DNA of 64,000 nt, taken from positions 705,266 through 769,265 of the forward strand of contig CAJFVJ010000001.1 of assembly GCA_904420445.1 (NCBI GenBank), written 5' to 3'. The notes under the pieces were generated by a model that saw only the letters and a program-made list of their open reading frames with translations, was not told the DNA's origin and searched no databases. Numbering within the stretch: position 1 is the stretch's first letter; every line of letters begins with the position of its first letter. Both the position numbers and the translations under genes were made by a program. This document shows, piece by piece, positions 15,970 through 24,611 of this stretch. This DNA comes from Candidatus Adamsella avium. Its GTDB lineage: Bacteria > Cyanobacteriota > Vampirovibrionia > Gastranaerophilales > CAJFVJ01.

Positions 15970-17394
15970 TTAATAAAACTCAGCTCTAGATACTGAATTA
16001 ATTTTTCTCCTATGATACTCTATTTCATTTTTAAAAGTATCTAAAGTGTAAAATTTAATAGGAATCCTTGTTTGAGATAAATTCAAATCAAAATATGGCA
16101 TTTTAGTTAATGATAATAAAGTTTCATATGGAAGCATTTTATCTGCCTTGTGATTTTCATATATTATTGTTTTATATGGAATCATTATAATGACCGCTGA
16201 TATGTGCTTATTTTCTTCTCTTTCAAACATTCCATTAAACTTTAATGTTGGTATATTACCGGCACCGGAATAATCTTCCAAGACGAGATCTCTTTCCTGA
16301 GCATAAAAAGCCTGCCATAAATATCCAGAATAAAAATATTCACCTCTGAAAGATAAAAATAATGGCTTTGCAGCTTTGCCTGAAATAGAAAAATAATCCG
16401 GATTAAATAGATTAATTGCTAATATATTATAATTTCCTACACTTAATTGTCCGCTTGATGATTTTATATTAGAAAACTTACTAATACACATTTCCCCTAC
16501 TGTTTTAAATTTTGGATTATATCCAACGGGAGACACCGTAATAATTGATGATTGTATACTTCCCTTTGGTGCACTTTTTATTTTTTCTGCAACTTCTTTT
16601 TTAAATTTTTCTAGTTTTTTCTGTTCTTGTTCATTCATTGAAGGAGTATTAACTTCAATGTAAACTTTATGTCCATTTATTATACTTTCAAAATCAGGTG
16701 TTGCAGTTTTCTTTTCTTTTATAGGAGTAAAGTCTTCAGGATGAATAAAAAATATATATCCCATAGTAAAAATTTCACCGAGAATCGCATTTCTTCCAGA
16801 TAAAGTTTTTTCTTTAAGATACATATCAAACTTTTTTCTTAACCATTGTTTATGTGTCTCATTCCCTAATTTCAAAACTTGTTCTATTATGAGATTTAGC
16901 CTTGTGGCTTTTTTATTTTCATCGTTATCATTGGAGTTAAAGGAATGTCCGAAATGATTATTTGTTACTGCGGATAACATTATCTTAAGCGGATCTTTAT
17001 CTTTGAAACTACAAATTTTCAATAAATCACTGTCTGATAAATATTGATTCAAAGTTGCCTTGAATGTTTTTTGCAGTGCCATTCTTACTTTATTATAATT
17101 TGTATATTCAATAATTTTATAAGTAATTTCAGTATATGAACCGACATTTTTTTCTTCAGAAAATTCCGCCTGAATATCGTGCTTCGTACAAGTTTCTAAT
17201 TCTTCTATGTCTAAAGACATATTTTTGCACTGCCGTCTTAATAAATTCATATATCTTGTTGCATTATTGGGGATTATAAAAGAAATACGTTTATTTAATT
17301 CATCAAGCTTTACTTCAAACTTAGCATCATTGAGAATGGGAATCTCTTGCTTGCAAAACTTTATTTTTATTTCATTTGACTTAAAGTTCTTCAT
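15970..17394 (-). CDS. unknown protein with possible PD-(D/E)XK-like core
   Basis: The 474-residue protein has no membrane segment. In the middle, G-E-I-F, then T-P-D-F-E (about 241-245) and, a dozen residues later, V-Y-I-E-V-N (about 252-257) match the order of acidic residues in PD-(D/E)XK nucleases, with Asn in place of the usual Lys. This could be a degenerate or variant nuclease and the assignment is tentative. The ATG at 17394 follows TTGGAGA, so I take it rather than a TTG four codons upstream. It sits divergently beside the defence island, which fits a defence role but does not prove it. Confidence 0.55.
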   Translation of the reverse strand: MKNFKSNEIKIKFCKQEIPILNDAKFEVKLDELNKRISFIIPNNATRYMNLLRRQCKNMSLDIEELETCTKHDIQAEFSEEKNVGSYTEITYKIIEYTNYNKVRMALQKTFKATLNQYLSDSDLLKICSFKDKDPLKIMLSAVTNNHFGHSFNSNDNDENKKATRLNLIIEQVLKLGNETHKQWLRKKFDMYLKEKTLSGRNAILGEIFTMGYIFFIHPEDFTPIKEKKTATPDFESIINGHKVYIEVNTPSMNEQEQKKLEKFKKEVAEKIKSAPKGSIQSSIITVSPVGYNPKFKTVGEMCISKFSNIKSSSGQLSVGNYNILAINLFNPDYFSISGKAAKPLFLSFRGEYFYSGYLWQAFYAQERDLVLEDYSGAGNIPTLKFNGMFEREENKHISAVIIMIPYKTIIYENHKADKMLPYETLLSLTKMPYFDLNLSQTRIPIKFYTLDTFKNEIEYHRRKINSVSRAEFY

Positions 17395-17599
17395 TAATAT
17401 CTCCAATAAATTATATATACAATACGTTAAAATAAGTTACTTTCTATTAATCCATGGTACAAAAAAAATCTATTTAAACAAAATAATTCAAATACAACAA
17501 TCAAAAATAGCCAAACTGTTTTTAATTACTAAAGAATGAAATTTATGTGTACGGAGAATTTTTTATAATATTTTATGCTAAAATTAGTGCAGATTATTT
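17395..17599. promoter_or_regulatory. divergent intergenic region before the defence island
   Basis: About 205 bases, very A+T rich. A plausible plus-strand -10 region (TATAAT-like) is at 17562-17568, followed by TTATGCTAAAAT. No clear operator or repeat. The helicase ATG at 17600 has no strong ribosome site. Confidence 0.3.
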
Positions 17600-20215
17600 A
17601 TGAGAACAATCAATACAAAGTTTCAGAATCAATATTCTGCATTAATAGAGGCAAAGCGTCTTGAAGAATTGTCAAAAGACAAAAATTTGTTGCCTGTTTA
17701 TGCCTCATCGACTGCAAAGATTTTGCCATATCAGATAGCGGCGGCAAGATTTGCATTACGGTCTGACTTTTTAAAAGGCTGTATTCTCTGTGACGAGGGT
17801 TCTCTTGGTAAAACTTATGAGGCATTGTTTGTTGCAGGACAAAAATGGTATGAGGGAAAGGAAAACATTTTGGTTGTTCTTCCGTCAAATCTTGTAACAC
17901 AGTGGAAACGGAAACTTGACAGGGATTTTACACTCCCGTATGTTTTTTGGAATAATACAAAAAATATTCCTGATGAAGACGGTATTGTTTTGACAACATA
18001 CGATTGTGCTATCAGACATGCCGATAAAATAAAAGAACGTGATTGGGACCTGGCGATTTTTGATGAGGCTGATGTACTTGCAAATTACACAAAAGACACG
18101 ACGGTCATATTAAAAAATGCAGTACGTGAGGCATACAAGTTACTTTTAACTCCGACACCCATTACAAAAGACATTCGGGACATTTACGGGCTAATTCATT
18201 TTATAGATGAAAGTATTTTGCCGGATGTTGATTGGTTTTACAAACGATATTTCAGAAAGCCCGAAAATTACCCTGAATTAACAGGCTGGGTTTCGCAATT
18301 TTGTTTCAGAACACTTAAAACTCAGGCAACTGAGTATGTAAATTTTTCACGCAGACTGCCGATTACTGTCGATTATCCACTTATACAGGAAGAAAAAGAA
18401 CTGTATAAACTTATTTCAACATATATTGCCTCTGACGATAAGGTTGCTTACCCCGAAATAGATGAATACAACCTTAACCTGTTGTTTTTCAAAACACTTT
18501 CATCTTCACCGCAGGCGTTTGTGAATATGATATCTCCCGCAATTCAAAGAACTTACGGACTTGAAAAAGCCGCTCTGCTGCATATTCAAAAACTTGCATC
18601 CGAAATAAAAATTAATTCAAAAACCACACAGCTTTTGAAGATTTTAAAAACAGTTTTTAACCACCTGAAAGCAACGAAAGTTAATCAAAAAGCGATTGTC
18701 TTTGTGGATAATAACACAACACTTGATAATCTTTATATGATTTTCAGGCAAAACGGATATAACACGCTTAAATACAAAGATAATGACACACTTGAGAATT
18801 TCCGTAATGATGAGGATGTTCAAATCCTTGTAACAACGGACACAGCGGCAAAGGGTTTGGATATAGAATACTGTCCTGTAGTTGTGAATTACGATATGAT
18901 TTACAATTCAATTCAAATGGAGCAGAGGATTTGCAGGTGCCACAGACAGGGACAGAATTCTGATGTGCTAGTTATTAATCTTTTAAGCCATGAAAATTTT
19001 GCAGATGTCAGAATGCTGGAACTTATAAACAAACGGACTTTGCAGTTTAACGGGATTTTCGGGATGTCGGATGATATTGTAGGAAATTTTGATGTAAAGA
19101 TAAAAGAAGTCCTAAAAGGTTTCAGACACAGAGATGAAGTTGCTCGGGCATTCAAAGAAAACTTGACGGAGCACAGGCAAGCAAATGAACAGCTTGTTGA
19201 AAATTCGGAAGATATTCTGTTTACGACATTTACAAAATCTATTGCCGATAAAGTTACGGTTACTCCTGCATATATTGAAGAAAAAACAGAGGAACTAAAT
19301 AATGACCTTTGGGAATTTGTGAAATATTACTTTGAAACAATAAAGCCCGACTGGTACGAAATAGACGAAGAAAATAAAACTTTGACCCTGATTGAGGGTT
19401 ATAAACGCCCGTATTTGTTTTCGTTCAACGATAACGGACGAATGAGAAATTATGAGGGGTACAAAAGATACGGATTAGGCAAGGATTTCAAACCTCAAAC
19501 AGGCAGAATAAGTTTTACATCTGTTTTTGCAAAAGGGATTTTGAGAGAAATTGACACGAACATTGCCCCCGAGGCGAAAATTTATGTAAATGCGGATATT
19601 GAGCCTTGCGAGATTGGATTATATAATGTAGCAATAACCTCAAAAGATGTTTCGTCAAGCCATTGTTTATTAATCGGACAGACAAAAAGCGGGGAGATTT
19701 TGCTGGATGAAAAGTGCAGACAACTGTTAAGTTTGCCCGTAATTGAAATTAAAGAACGAACAAGTCTTGAAAAAATAAGGCTTGGCAGTTTACTTGAAGA
19801 TTTCGGGAATTTGGATGAAAAAATATCTAAAGATGAGATAATACAAGAGTATATAAAAAGCCAGGAAGGCTCATTTGCTTTTGAGGTTGAAAAAATAAAA
19901 CTTGTTGCAGGCAGAAAGAAAACTCAGCTTGAAACGGATTTGAACGATATAAAAACAGAAATAAAAGATTTGAAAAAACAGGCTTGTGCAAACAAACTTG
20001 AGGAGCTGAAAACAACAAAACAGATAAAGGTTTTGGAAAAAGAACTTTTGCAGCGAGAAGAAAAACTATTTTACGATAAAGCAAAGATTGACGTTGAAAC
20101 AGAAAAGGAAATAGCGGATTTGTCGGATGAATACAATTTTAATGTTCTTATGAGCCCGCATTTCAAAGTGCAAATTTTCAGTACAAATAAAAAAAGCAGC
20201 CCGAACAGGCGTTAG
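17600..20215 (+). CDS. SNF2/HepA-like superfamily 2 helicase, C-terminus probably continued by frameshift
   Basis: An 871-residue SF2 ATPase. Walker A is G-S-L-G-K71-T, motif II F-D-E-A-D (154-158), motif III L-T-P-T-P (183-187), motif V around T-A-A-K-G-L-D (415-421) and motif VI E-Q-R-I-C-R-C-H-R-Q-G-Q (441-452). This pattern is typical of SNF2/RapA-type translocases of bacterial defence loci. A coiled coil follows (about 780-850). The frame stops soon after a run of seven A (20189-20195), but the -1 frame continues with coding character to 20271. It is the first gene of the island; 109 bases separate it from the methyltransferase. Confidence 0.82.
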   Translation: MRTINTKFQNQYSALIEAKRLEELSKDKNLLPVYASSTAKILPYQIAAARFALRSDFLKGCILCDEGSLGKTYEALFVAGQKWYEGKENILVVLPSNLVTQWKRKLDRDFTLPYVFWNNTKNIPDEDGIVLTTYDCAIRHADKIKERDWDLAIFDEADVLANYTKDTTVILKNAVREAYKLLLTPTPITKDIRDIYGLIHFIDESILPDVDWFYKRYFRKPENYPELTGWVSQFCFRTLKTQATEYVNFSRRLPITVDYPLIQEEKELYKLISTYIASDDKVAYPEIDEYNLNLLFFKTLSSSPQAFVNMISPAIQRTYGLEKAALLHIQKLASEIKINSKTTQLLKILKTVFNHLKATKVNQKAIVFVDNNTTLDNLYMIFRQNGYNTLKYKDNDTLENFRNDEDVQILVTTDTAAKGLDIEYCPVVVNYDMIYNSIQMEQRICRCHRQGQNSDVLVINLLSHENFADVRMLELINKRTLQFNGIFGMSDDIVGNFDVKIKEVLKGFRHRDEVARAFKENLTEHRQANEQLVENSEDILFTTFTKSIADKVTVTPAYIEEKTEELNNDLWEFVKYYFETIKPDWYEIDEENKTLTLIEGYKRPYLFSFNDNGRMRNYEGYKRYGLGKDFKPQTGRISFTSVFAKGILREIDTNIAPEAKIYVNADIEPCEIGLYNVAITSKDVSSSHCLLIGQTKSGEILLDEKCRQLLSLPVIEIKERTSLEKIRLGSLLEDFGNLDEKISKDEIIQEYIKSQEGSFAFEVEKIKLVAGRKKTQLETDLNDIKTEIKDLKKQACANKLEELKTTKQIKVLEKELLQREEKLFYDKAKIDVETEKEIADLSDEYNFNVLMSPHFKVQIFSTNKKSSPNRR

Positions 20216-20271
20216 AGGAACTTGTTTTGGAAGATCCAAATAGCAGATATTGCATCAAGCCTCAGGGGTAA
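20194..20271 (+). other. -1 frame extension of the helicase
   Basis: From the A7 run the -1 frame gives 25 further codons (beginning K-Q-P-E-Q-A-L-E-E-L) before TAA at 20269-20271. It is acidic and protein-like, unlike the short 0-frame tail (S-S-P-N-R-R). It could be reached by ribosomal slippage of Lys-tRNA on AAA-AAA, by RNA-polymerase slippage, or because one A is missing in this copy. Confidence 0.5.
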
Positions 20272-20324
20272 TTTTTGTGGTAAGATTAACTTAACAGGGA
20301 AAATAACTAATAGGAATTTATATT

Positions 20325-22196
20325 GTGGATATTGAAAGATTACCGTCACAGAGTATGGATATTGAAAAAGCGGATTTAGAAAAGTTTAGAGCGGTTTTTC
20401 CTCAGTGTTTTTCAGAGGGAAAGCTGGATATTAGCAAACTTTTGGCTTTATTCGGAGAATATGATGATAACGACTTTGAGAAATACAAGTTTGAGTGGAA
20501 AGGCAAATCAGAATGTTACCGTATCGCGGGAAAACGTTCAACCGGAACGCTAAGACCCTGTGTTGAAGAAAGTGTAAATTTTGACACAACAAACAATATC
20601 TATATAGAGGGTGATAACCTTGAAGTTTTGAAACTTTTGCAATCGTCTTATTACAATAAAGTTAAGATGATTTATATCGACCCGCCGTATAATACCGGCA
20701 ATGACTTTGTATATGAAGATGATTTTGCTGACCCAATGGCAAAGTATAAGGAAGTAACGCAGCAGACAACAAAGTCAAATCCTGAAACAATGGGGCGTTT
20801 TCACACCAATTGGCTGAATATGATGTACCCAAGGTTACGTTTAGCGGCAAACCTCTTGCGAGATGACGGTGTGATTTTTATTTCCATTGATGAAAACGAA
20901 ATAACGAATTTAAAAAAAGTTTGTAATGAAGTTTTTGGAGAAGAAAATTATATAGGCTCGTTCATATGGAGAAAAAAAGACGGCGGCGGGCAAGCAAAAG
21001 AATATTTTGTAATTGAACATGAATTCATAGTAGTTTATCGCAAAAGTCAACAGCTTGTATGGTATGACAAAGAAGAAGCTCGAGATATTGCTCAATATAA
21101 TAAATCAGATGAACGAGGGAATTTTAAAATTACGAAATTGGCAAAATGGGGGAATACAGCGAGAAGGGAAGATAGACCTTCTATGTATTTTAGTTTAATT
21201 GCTCCTGATGGTACAGAAGCTTTTCCAATAGCTCCTGATGGGAATGATGGACGTTGGAGAGTTGGTAGGGAACGAATGAATGAATTATTACAAAATGACC
21301 TTGTACATTGGGAAATGAAAGAAGGGAAATGGATACCTTACGAAAAAGAATATTTTGCAAACCAAGTGAAAGTCTTAAAACAAAGAAGTATTTTATATGA
21401 TGTAGCAAATACTGGCGACGGCTCAAATGTTTTAACCGGCTTGTTCAGTACAAAAGATATGTTTGAAAATCCAAAACCAATTGAACTTGTAAAAGTTTTT
21501 CTTGAAGCAACAACAAAGGACAATGACATAATCCTCGACTTTTTCTCAGGGAGTGCCACAACCGCTCATGCAGTAATGCAGTTGAATGCCGAAGACGGCG
21601 GGAACCGCCAATTTATAATGGTACAGCTGCCTGAACTTTGCGATGAAAAATCAGAAGCCTACAAAGCCGGTTGCAAAAATATTTGTGACATCGGCAAAGA
21701 ACGTATCCGTCGTGCCGGCAAAAAACTTACAGCAAATAACGGTCAACTTGCATTGGAAGAAAAGAAGCCATTAGACATAGGTTTTAAAGTATTTAAACTA
21801 GACACGTCAAATCTTGTAGAGTGGGACAGCACGCCAACACAAGATGAACAGGTTGTTGCACAAAGATTTTCATTACTGAACGAAACTATCAAGCCCGACC
21901 GTAACGACCTGGATGTTGTTTATGAAGTAATGCTAAAAATGGGAATTCCACTTGATTACAAAGTAATTCCGACAGAAATTAACGACAAAAAAGCGTATTC
22001 AATAGGGGAAGATTGCTTAGTGCTTATTTGTCTTGACTATGGCAAAGACGGAATAACTCCTGAAGATATAAAAGAAATGTGCGAGCTTGTTCCTGCAAAA
22101 ATCGTCTCCTCTGAACAAGCCTTCAAAGACAGTACGGCTCTTTCAAATGCTTACTACATCCTGAAAGACAAAGGCATCGAAATGAAATTGTTGTAA
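20325..22196 (+). CDS. mod: Type III restriction-modification methyltransferase (Mod)
   Basis: A 623-residue adenine-N6 methyltransferase of the beta class: the catalytic D-P-P-Y motif (119-122, followed by N-T-G) precedes the SAM motif F-S-G-S-A-T-T (about 405-411). The central region (about 205-380) is the target recognition domain. Mod methylates the recognition site and also provides specificity for the Res subunit at 24608. Translation starts at GTG with AGGAA upstream. In usual Type III operons res follows directly; here two other genes lie between. Confidence 0.93.
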   Translation: MDIERLPSQSMDIEKADLEKFRAVFPQCFSEGKLDISKLLALFGEYDDNDFEKYKFEWKGKSECYRIAGKRSTGTLRPCVEESVNFDTTNNIYIEGDNLEVLKLLQSSYYNKVKMIYIDPPYNTGNDFVYEDDFADPMAKYKEVTQQTTKSNPETMGRFHTNWLNMMYPRLRLAANLLRDDGVIFISIDENEITNLKKVCNEVFGEENYIGSFIWRKKDGGGQAKEYFVIEHEFIVVYRKSQQLVWYDKEEARDIAQYNKSDERGNFKITKLAKWGNTARREDRPSMYFSLIAPDGTEAFPIAPDGNDGRWRVGRERMNELLQNDLVHWEMKEGKWIPYEKEYFANQVKVLKQRSILYDVANTGDGSNVLTGLFSTKDMFENPKPIELVKVFLEATTKDNDIILDFFSGSATTAHAVMQLNAEDGGNRQFIMVQLPELCDEKSEAYKAGCKNICDIGKERIRRAGKKLTANNGQLALEEKKPLDIGFKVFKLDTSNLVEWDSTPTQDEQVVAQRFSLLNETIKPDRNDLDVVYEVMLKMGIPLDYKVIPTEINDKKAYSIGEDCLVLICLDYGKDGITPEDIKEMCELVPAKIVSSEQAFKDSTALSNAYYILKDKGIEMKLL

Positions 22197-22206
22197 GGAG
22201 TACGTT

Positions 22207-23751
22207 TTGTTGATGGATACTGGTTTTCAATCAAGAATGAACATATTAACAAGCGATTTTCAACGATCAACAGTACCGTTGCTTGAAAGTCATGGGTGGG
22301 TATGGGAAATTGAAGATACTGTAGAGCAAGGTGAATACCTCATTATTAAAATATACAGAGGAAATTGGACTAAAAGATTTGCTATACTTTATTCTCAACA
22401 AACAAGAAAAGAAGTATATTCCGTTATCCAACAACGTGCTGACGCTTGTTTGATACATGGAATGAATCTTGACCCAAATTGTTCTTTCTCTTCAGGTTTT
22501 AGCAAACCTCTTGAACTTGCATCCAACTTTATAAATATACTAAAGGACTGGAATAAAGAATGTCCTACAGAAGAGGTTAATTCTCCACAAAAAGATTGCA
22601 GAGGGTGTGTTAAAACTCCTATTAAAATATATTTGACAGCAGAGAACCCATCAGAACAGTATTGGATGTTAATTAAAACATTAAAAAGCTCAGAAGTTTG
22701 TAAGCGTTTCTTAACTGAACGTTATCCAGATTTATCTTCAGAAGTAATTAAAAGTAAGTCAGAAGGTGTAGCATTCTTAATGCAAAATTCTTGTGATTAT
22801 TTTGACTCGGCTCAAACTCAGAATCCAACACAAAGATTACTAAATCTTTATTACGGCACTTTAGCACTTATTGAAGCTGATATTTTAATGAACTCTGACA
22901 AGTATACAGATTTGAAAGCTGTTGAAGAAATTACAAAAGGCGGACATGGATTATATATATACATTCCAGAGAATGATTATAGTATAAACTCATTATATAC
23001 TTGTATTCTTAAGAATGGATTATTTGCAAAATGGCTAAATGTACTAGATTATGATACTAATGATTTTCCTGAAAAACGCATACGTAAAGATGATGAGCTA
23101 AATAAGTATTGCTACTTGTTTAATGATATCTTAGCTAGAATTCCCGAATTAGCAGTCCTTATGAGAATGATAAACCCTGAGTATTCAACAGGCTTCTTAG
23201 AACCACACTACTCAGATAGATTGAATCAAAAAAGTAGTATAACCAGTAGAAACCCTGGTTATACTACACAAAATGAAGGGTCTTATATTAGTTTAGTTGA
23301 TAAATCTGGTTGTTCAAATTTAGATATGGTTAAAACACTAATAGGGAATATCGAACAAGTATCCGAAAATCGTAGCGAGCGAGACCAATTTGATGAGAAT
23401 GATGACGGCAGGACATACAAACGCTATAGCATATTTGTAAAACATTCTCCTGATAGTCACTGGTATCAACATCTCAATTTGTATAAAAGTTCTTATTGTC
23501 TTCAGAGCATAATTATTCCACTATCAGGGTTAAAGGATGACTGGATTGTATATGCCGTTATGATTTTATATACATTCTCAATAATTGTAAGGTATTATCC
23601 TAACTTATGGAGAAGAATGCAAGACGGAGAATGGGATAAATATTATACGGTATGTTTACAATTTGCAATGATAGTAGAAAAAATAGTTCCACACATATTT
23701 TATGAAAAGCTGACAGGACAAAAGTTACATGTATCATCATCTATATGGTAA
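22207..23751 (+). CDS. YaaC-like protein of unknown function
   Basis: The 514-residue protein has two parts. The N-terminal 100 residues are a separate alpha/beta-looking domain. From about 190 onward it resembles YaaC-family proteins: a helix with N-P-T-Q-R-L-L-N-L-Y-Y-G-T-L-A, and a C-terminal segment in which a hydrophobic helix is followed by V-R-Y-Y-P-N-L-W. The biochemical function of YaaC is not known to me. A ribosome site (AAGGAG, 22196-22201) could serve TTG codons at 22207 or 22210 or the ATG at 22213. It is 10 bases after mod and overlaps the next gene's longest reading, so it belongs to the operon. Confidence 0.6.
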   Translation: MLMDTGFQSRMNILTSDFQRSTVPLLESHGWVWEIEDTVEQGEYLIIKIYRGNWTKRFAILYSQQTRKEVYSVIQQRADACLIHGMNLDPNCSFSSGFSKPLELASNFINILKDWNKECPTEEVNSPQKDCRGCVKTPIKIYLTAENPSEQYWMLIKTLKSSEVCKRFLTERYPDLSSEVIKSKSEGVAFLMQNSCDYFDSAQTQNPTQRLLNLYYGTLALIEADILMNSDKYTDLKAVEEITKGGHGLYIYIPENDYSINSLYTCILKNGLFAKWLNVLDYDTNDFPEKRIRKDDELNKYCYLFNDILARIPELAVLMRMINPEYSTGFLEPHYSDRLNQKSSITSRNPGYTTQNEGSYISLVDKSGCSNLDMVKTLIGNIEQVSENRSERDQFDENDDGRTYKRYSIFVKHSPDSHWYQHLNLYKSSYCLQSIIIPLSGLKDDWIVYAVMILYTFSIIVRYYPNLWRRMQDGEWDKYYTVCLQFAMIVEKIVPHIFYEKLTGQKLHVSSSIW

Positions 23752-23768
23752 TAATGAGGATTGAAAAG

Positions 23769-24611
23769 ATGAAAAACGAAATTAAGATTTTTGAACAAAA
23801 TAATATTCGTTCTGTATATGATGAAGATCAAGAAAAATGGTACTTCTCAGTAGTTGATATTATAGCGGTTTTAACAGAAAGTAAAGACCCTGCTACATAT
23901 TGGAGAGTCTTAAAAAAGAGATTAAAAGAAGAAGGAAATGAAACCGTTACAAGTTGTAACGGTTTGAAAATGATGTCCAAAGACGGCAAAATGAGAAAGA
24001 CTGATGCTCTTGATGTAGAAGGGTGTTTGAGACTTGTTCAATCCGTGCCAAGTCTGAAGGCTGAGCCTGTTAAATTGTGGCTTGCAAAAGTCGGATATGA
24101 GCGTATGAAAGAAATGGCAGATCCTTCAACAGCTATTGATAGAGCTAGAGATACCTATAAAAAATTAGGCAGGTCTGAAAAGTGGATACAACAAAGAATG
24201 ATGGGGCAAGAGACAAGGAATAAACTCACTGACTACTGGAAAGACCATGAAATTAAAGAAGGTGAAGAATTTGCTATTCTTACAAATATCATTCATCAGG
24301 AATGGAGCGGCTTATCTGTTAAAGAACACAAGAACCTCAAGGGATTAAAATCACAAAATCTTCGAGATCACATGTCTGAGGCAGAACTTATCTTTACAGC
24401 ACTTGCGGAACTTTCAACAAGACAAATTGCTGAGAGCGAAAATGCTACCGGCTTGGATGAAAATAAGACTTCTGCAAAGAAGGGCGGCAAAATTGCACGT
24501 GAGGCAAGGGAAAAGTTAGAGCTTCAAACCGGACAAAAAGTTGTAACAGACAACAATTTCCTGCCTACAAAGAAACAAAAGCTGATTAAAGACAAAGGAC
24601 AAACTAAGTGA
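23769..24611 (+). CDS. BRO-N domain protein
   Basis: A protein of 280 residues. Its N-terminal 100 residues form a BRO-N domain: K-W-Y-F-S-V-V-D-I-I-A-V-L, then D-P-A-T-Y-W-R-V-L-K-K-R, as in phage antirepressors and DinD-like proteins. The C-terminal part is helical and basic, ending in a Lys-rich tail. BRO-N domains usually bind DNA. Between mod and res it could regulate the operon or support restriction, which is inference. I take the ATG at 23769 because GAGGA lies eight bases upstream; earlier in-frame ATGs overlap the previous stop. The stop overlaps the res start in GTGA. Confidence 0.72.
   Translation: MKNEIKIFEQNNIRSVYDEDQEKWYFSVVDIIAVLTESKDPATYWRVLKKRLKEEGNETVTSCNGLKMMSKDGKMRKTDALDVEGCLRLVQSVPSLKAEPVKLWLAKVGYERMKEMADPSTAIDRARDTYKKLGRSEKWIQQRMMGQETRNKLTDYWKDHEIKEGEEFAILTNIIHQEWSGLSVKEHKNLKGLKSQNLRDHMSEAELIFTALAELSTRQIAESENATGLDENKTSAKKGGKIAREAREKLELQTGQKVVTDNNFLPTKKQKLIKDKGQTK

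Noticed and set aside
23745-24611. BRO-N gene as part of the prophage antirepressor circuit
   Set aside because: It is locked into the mod-res operon by overlaps, 4.4 kb from the nearest prophage gene and about 38 kb from the early control region.
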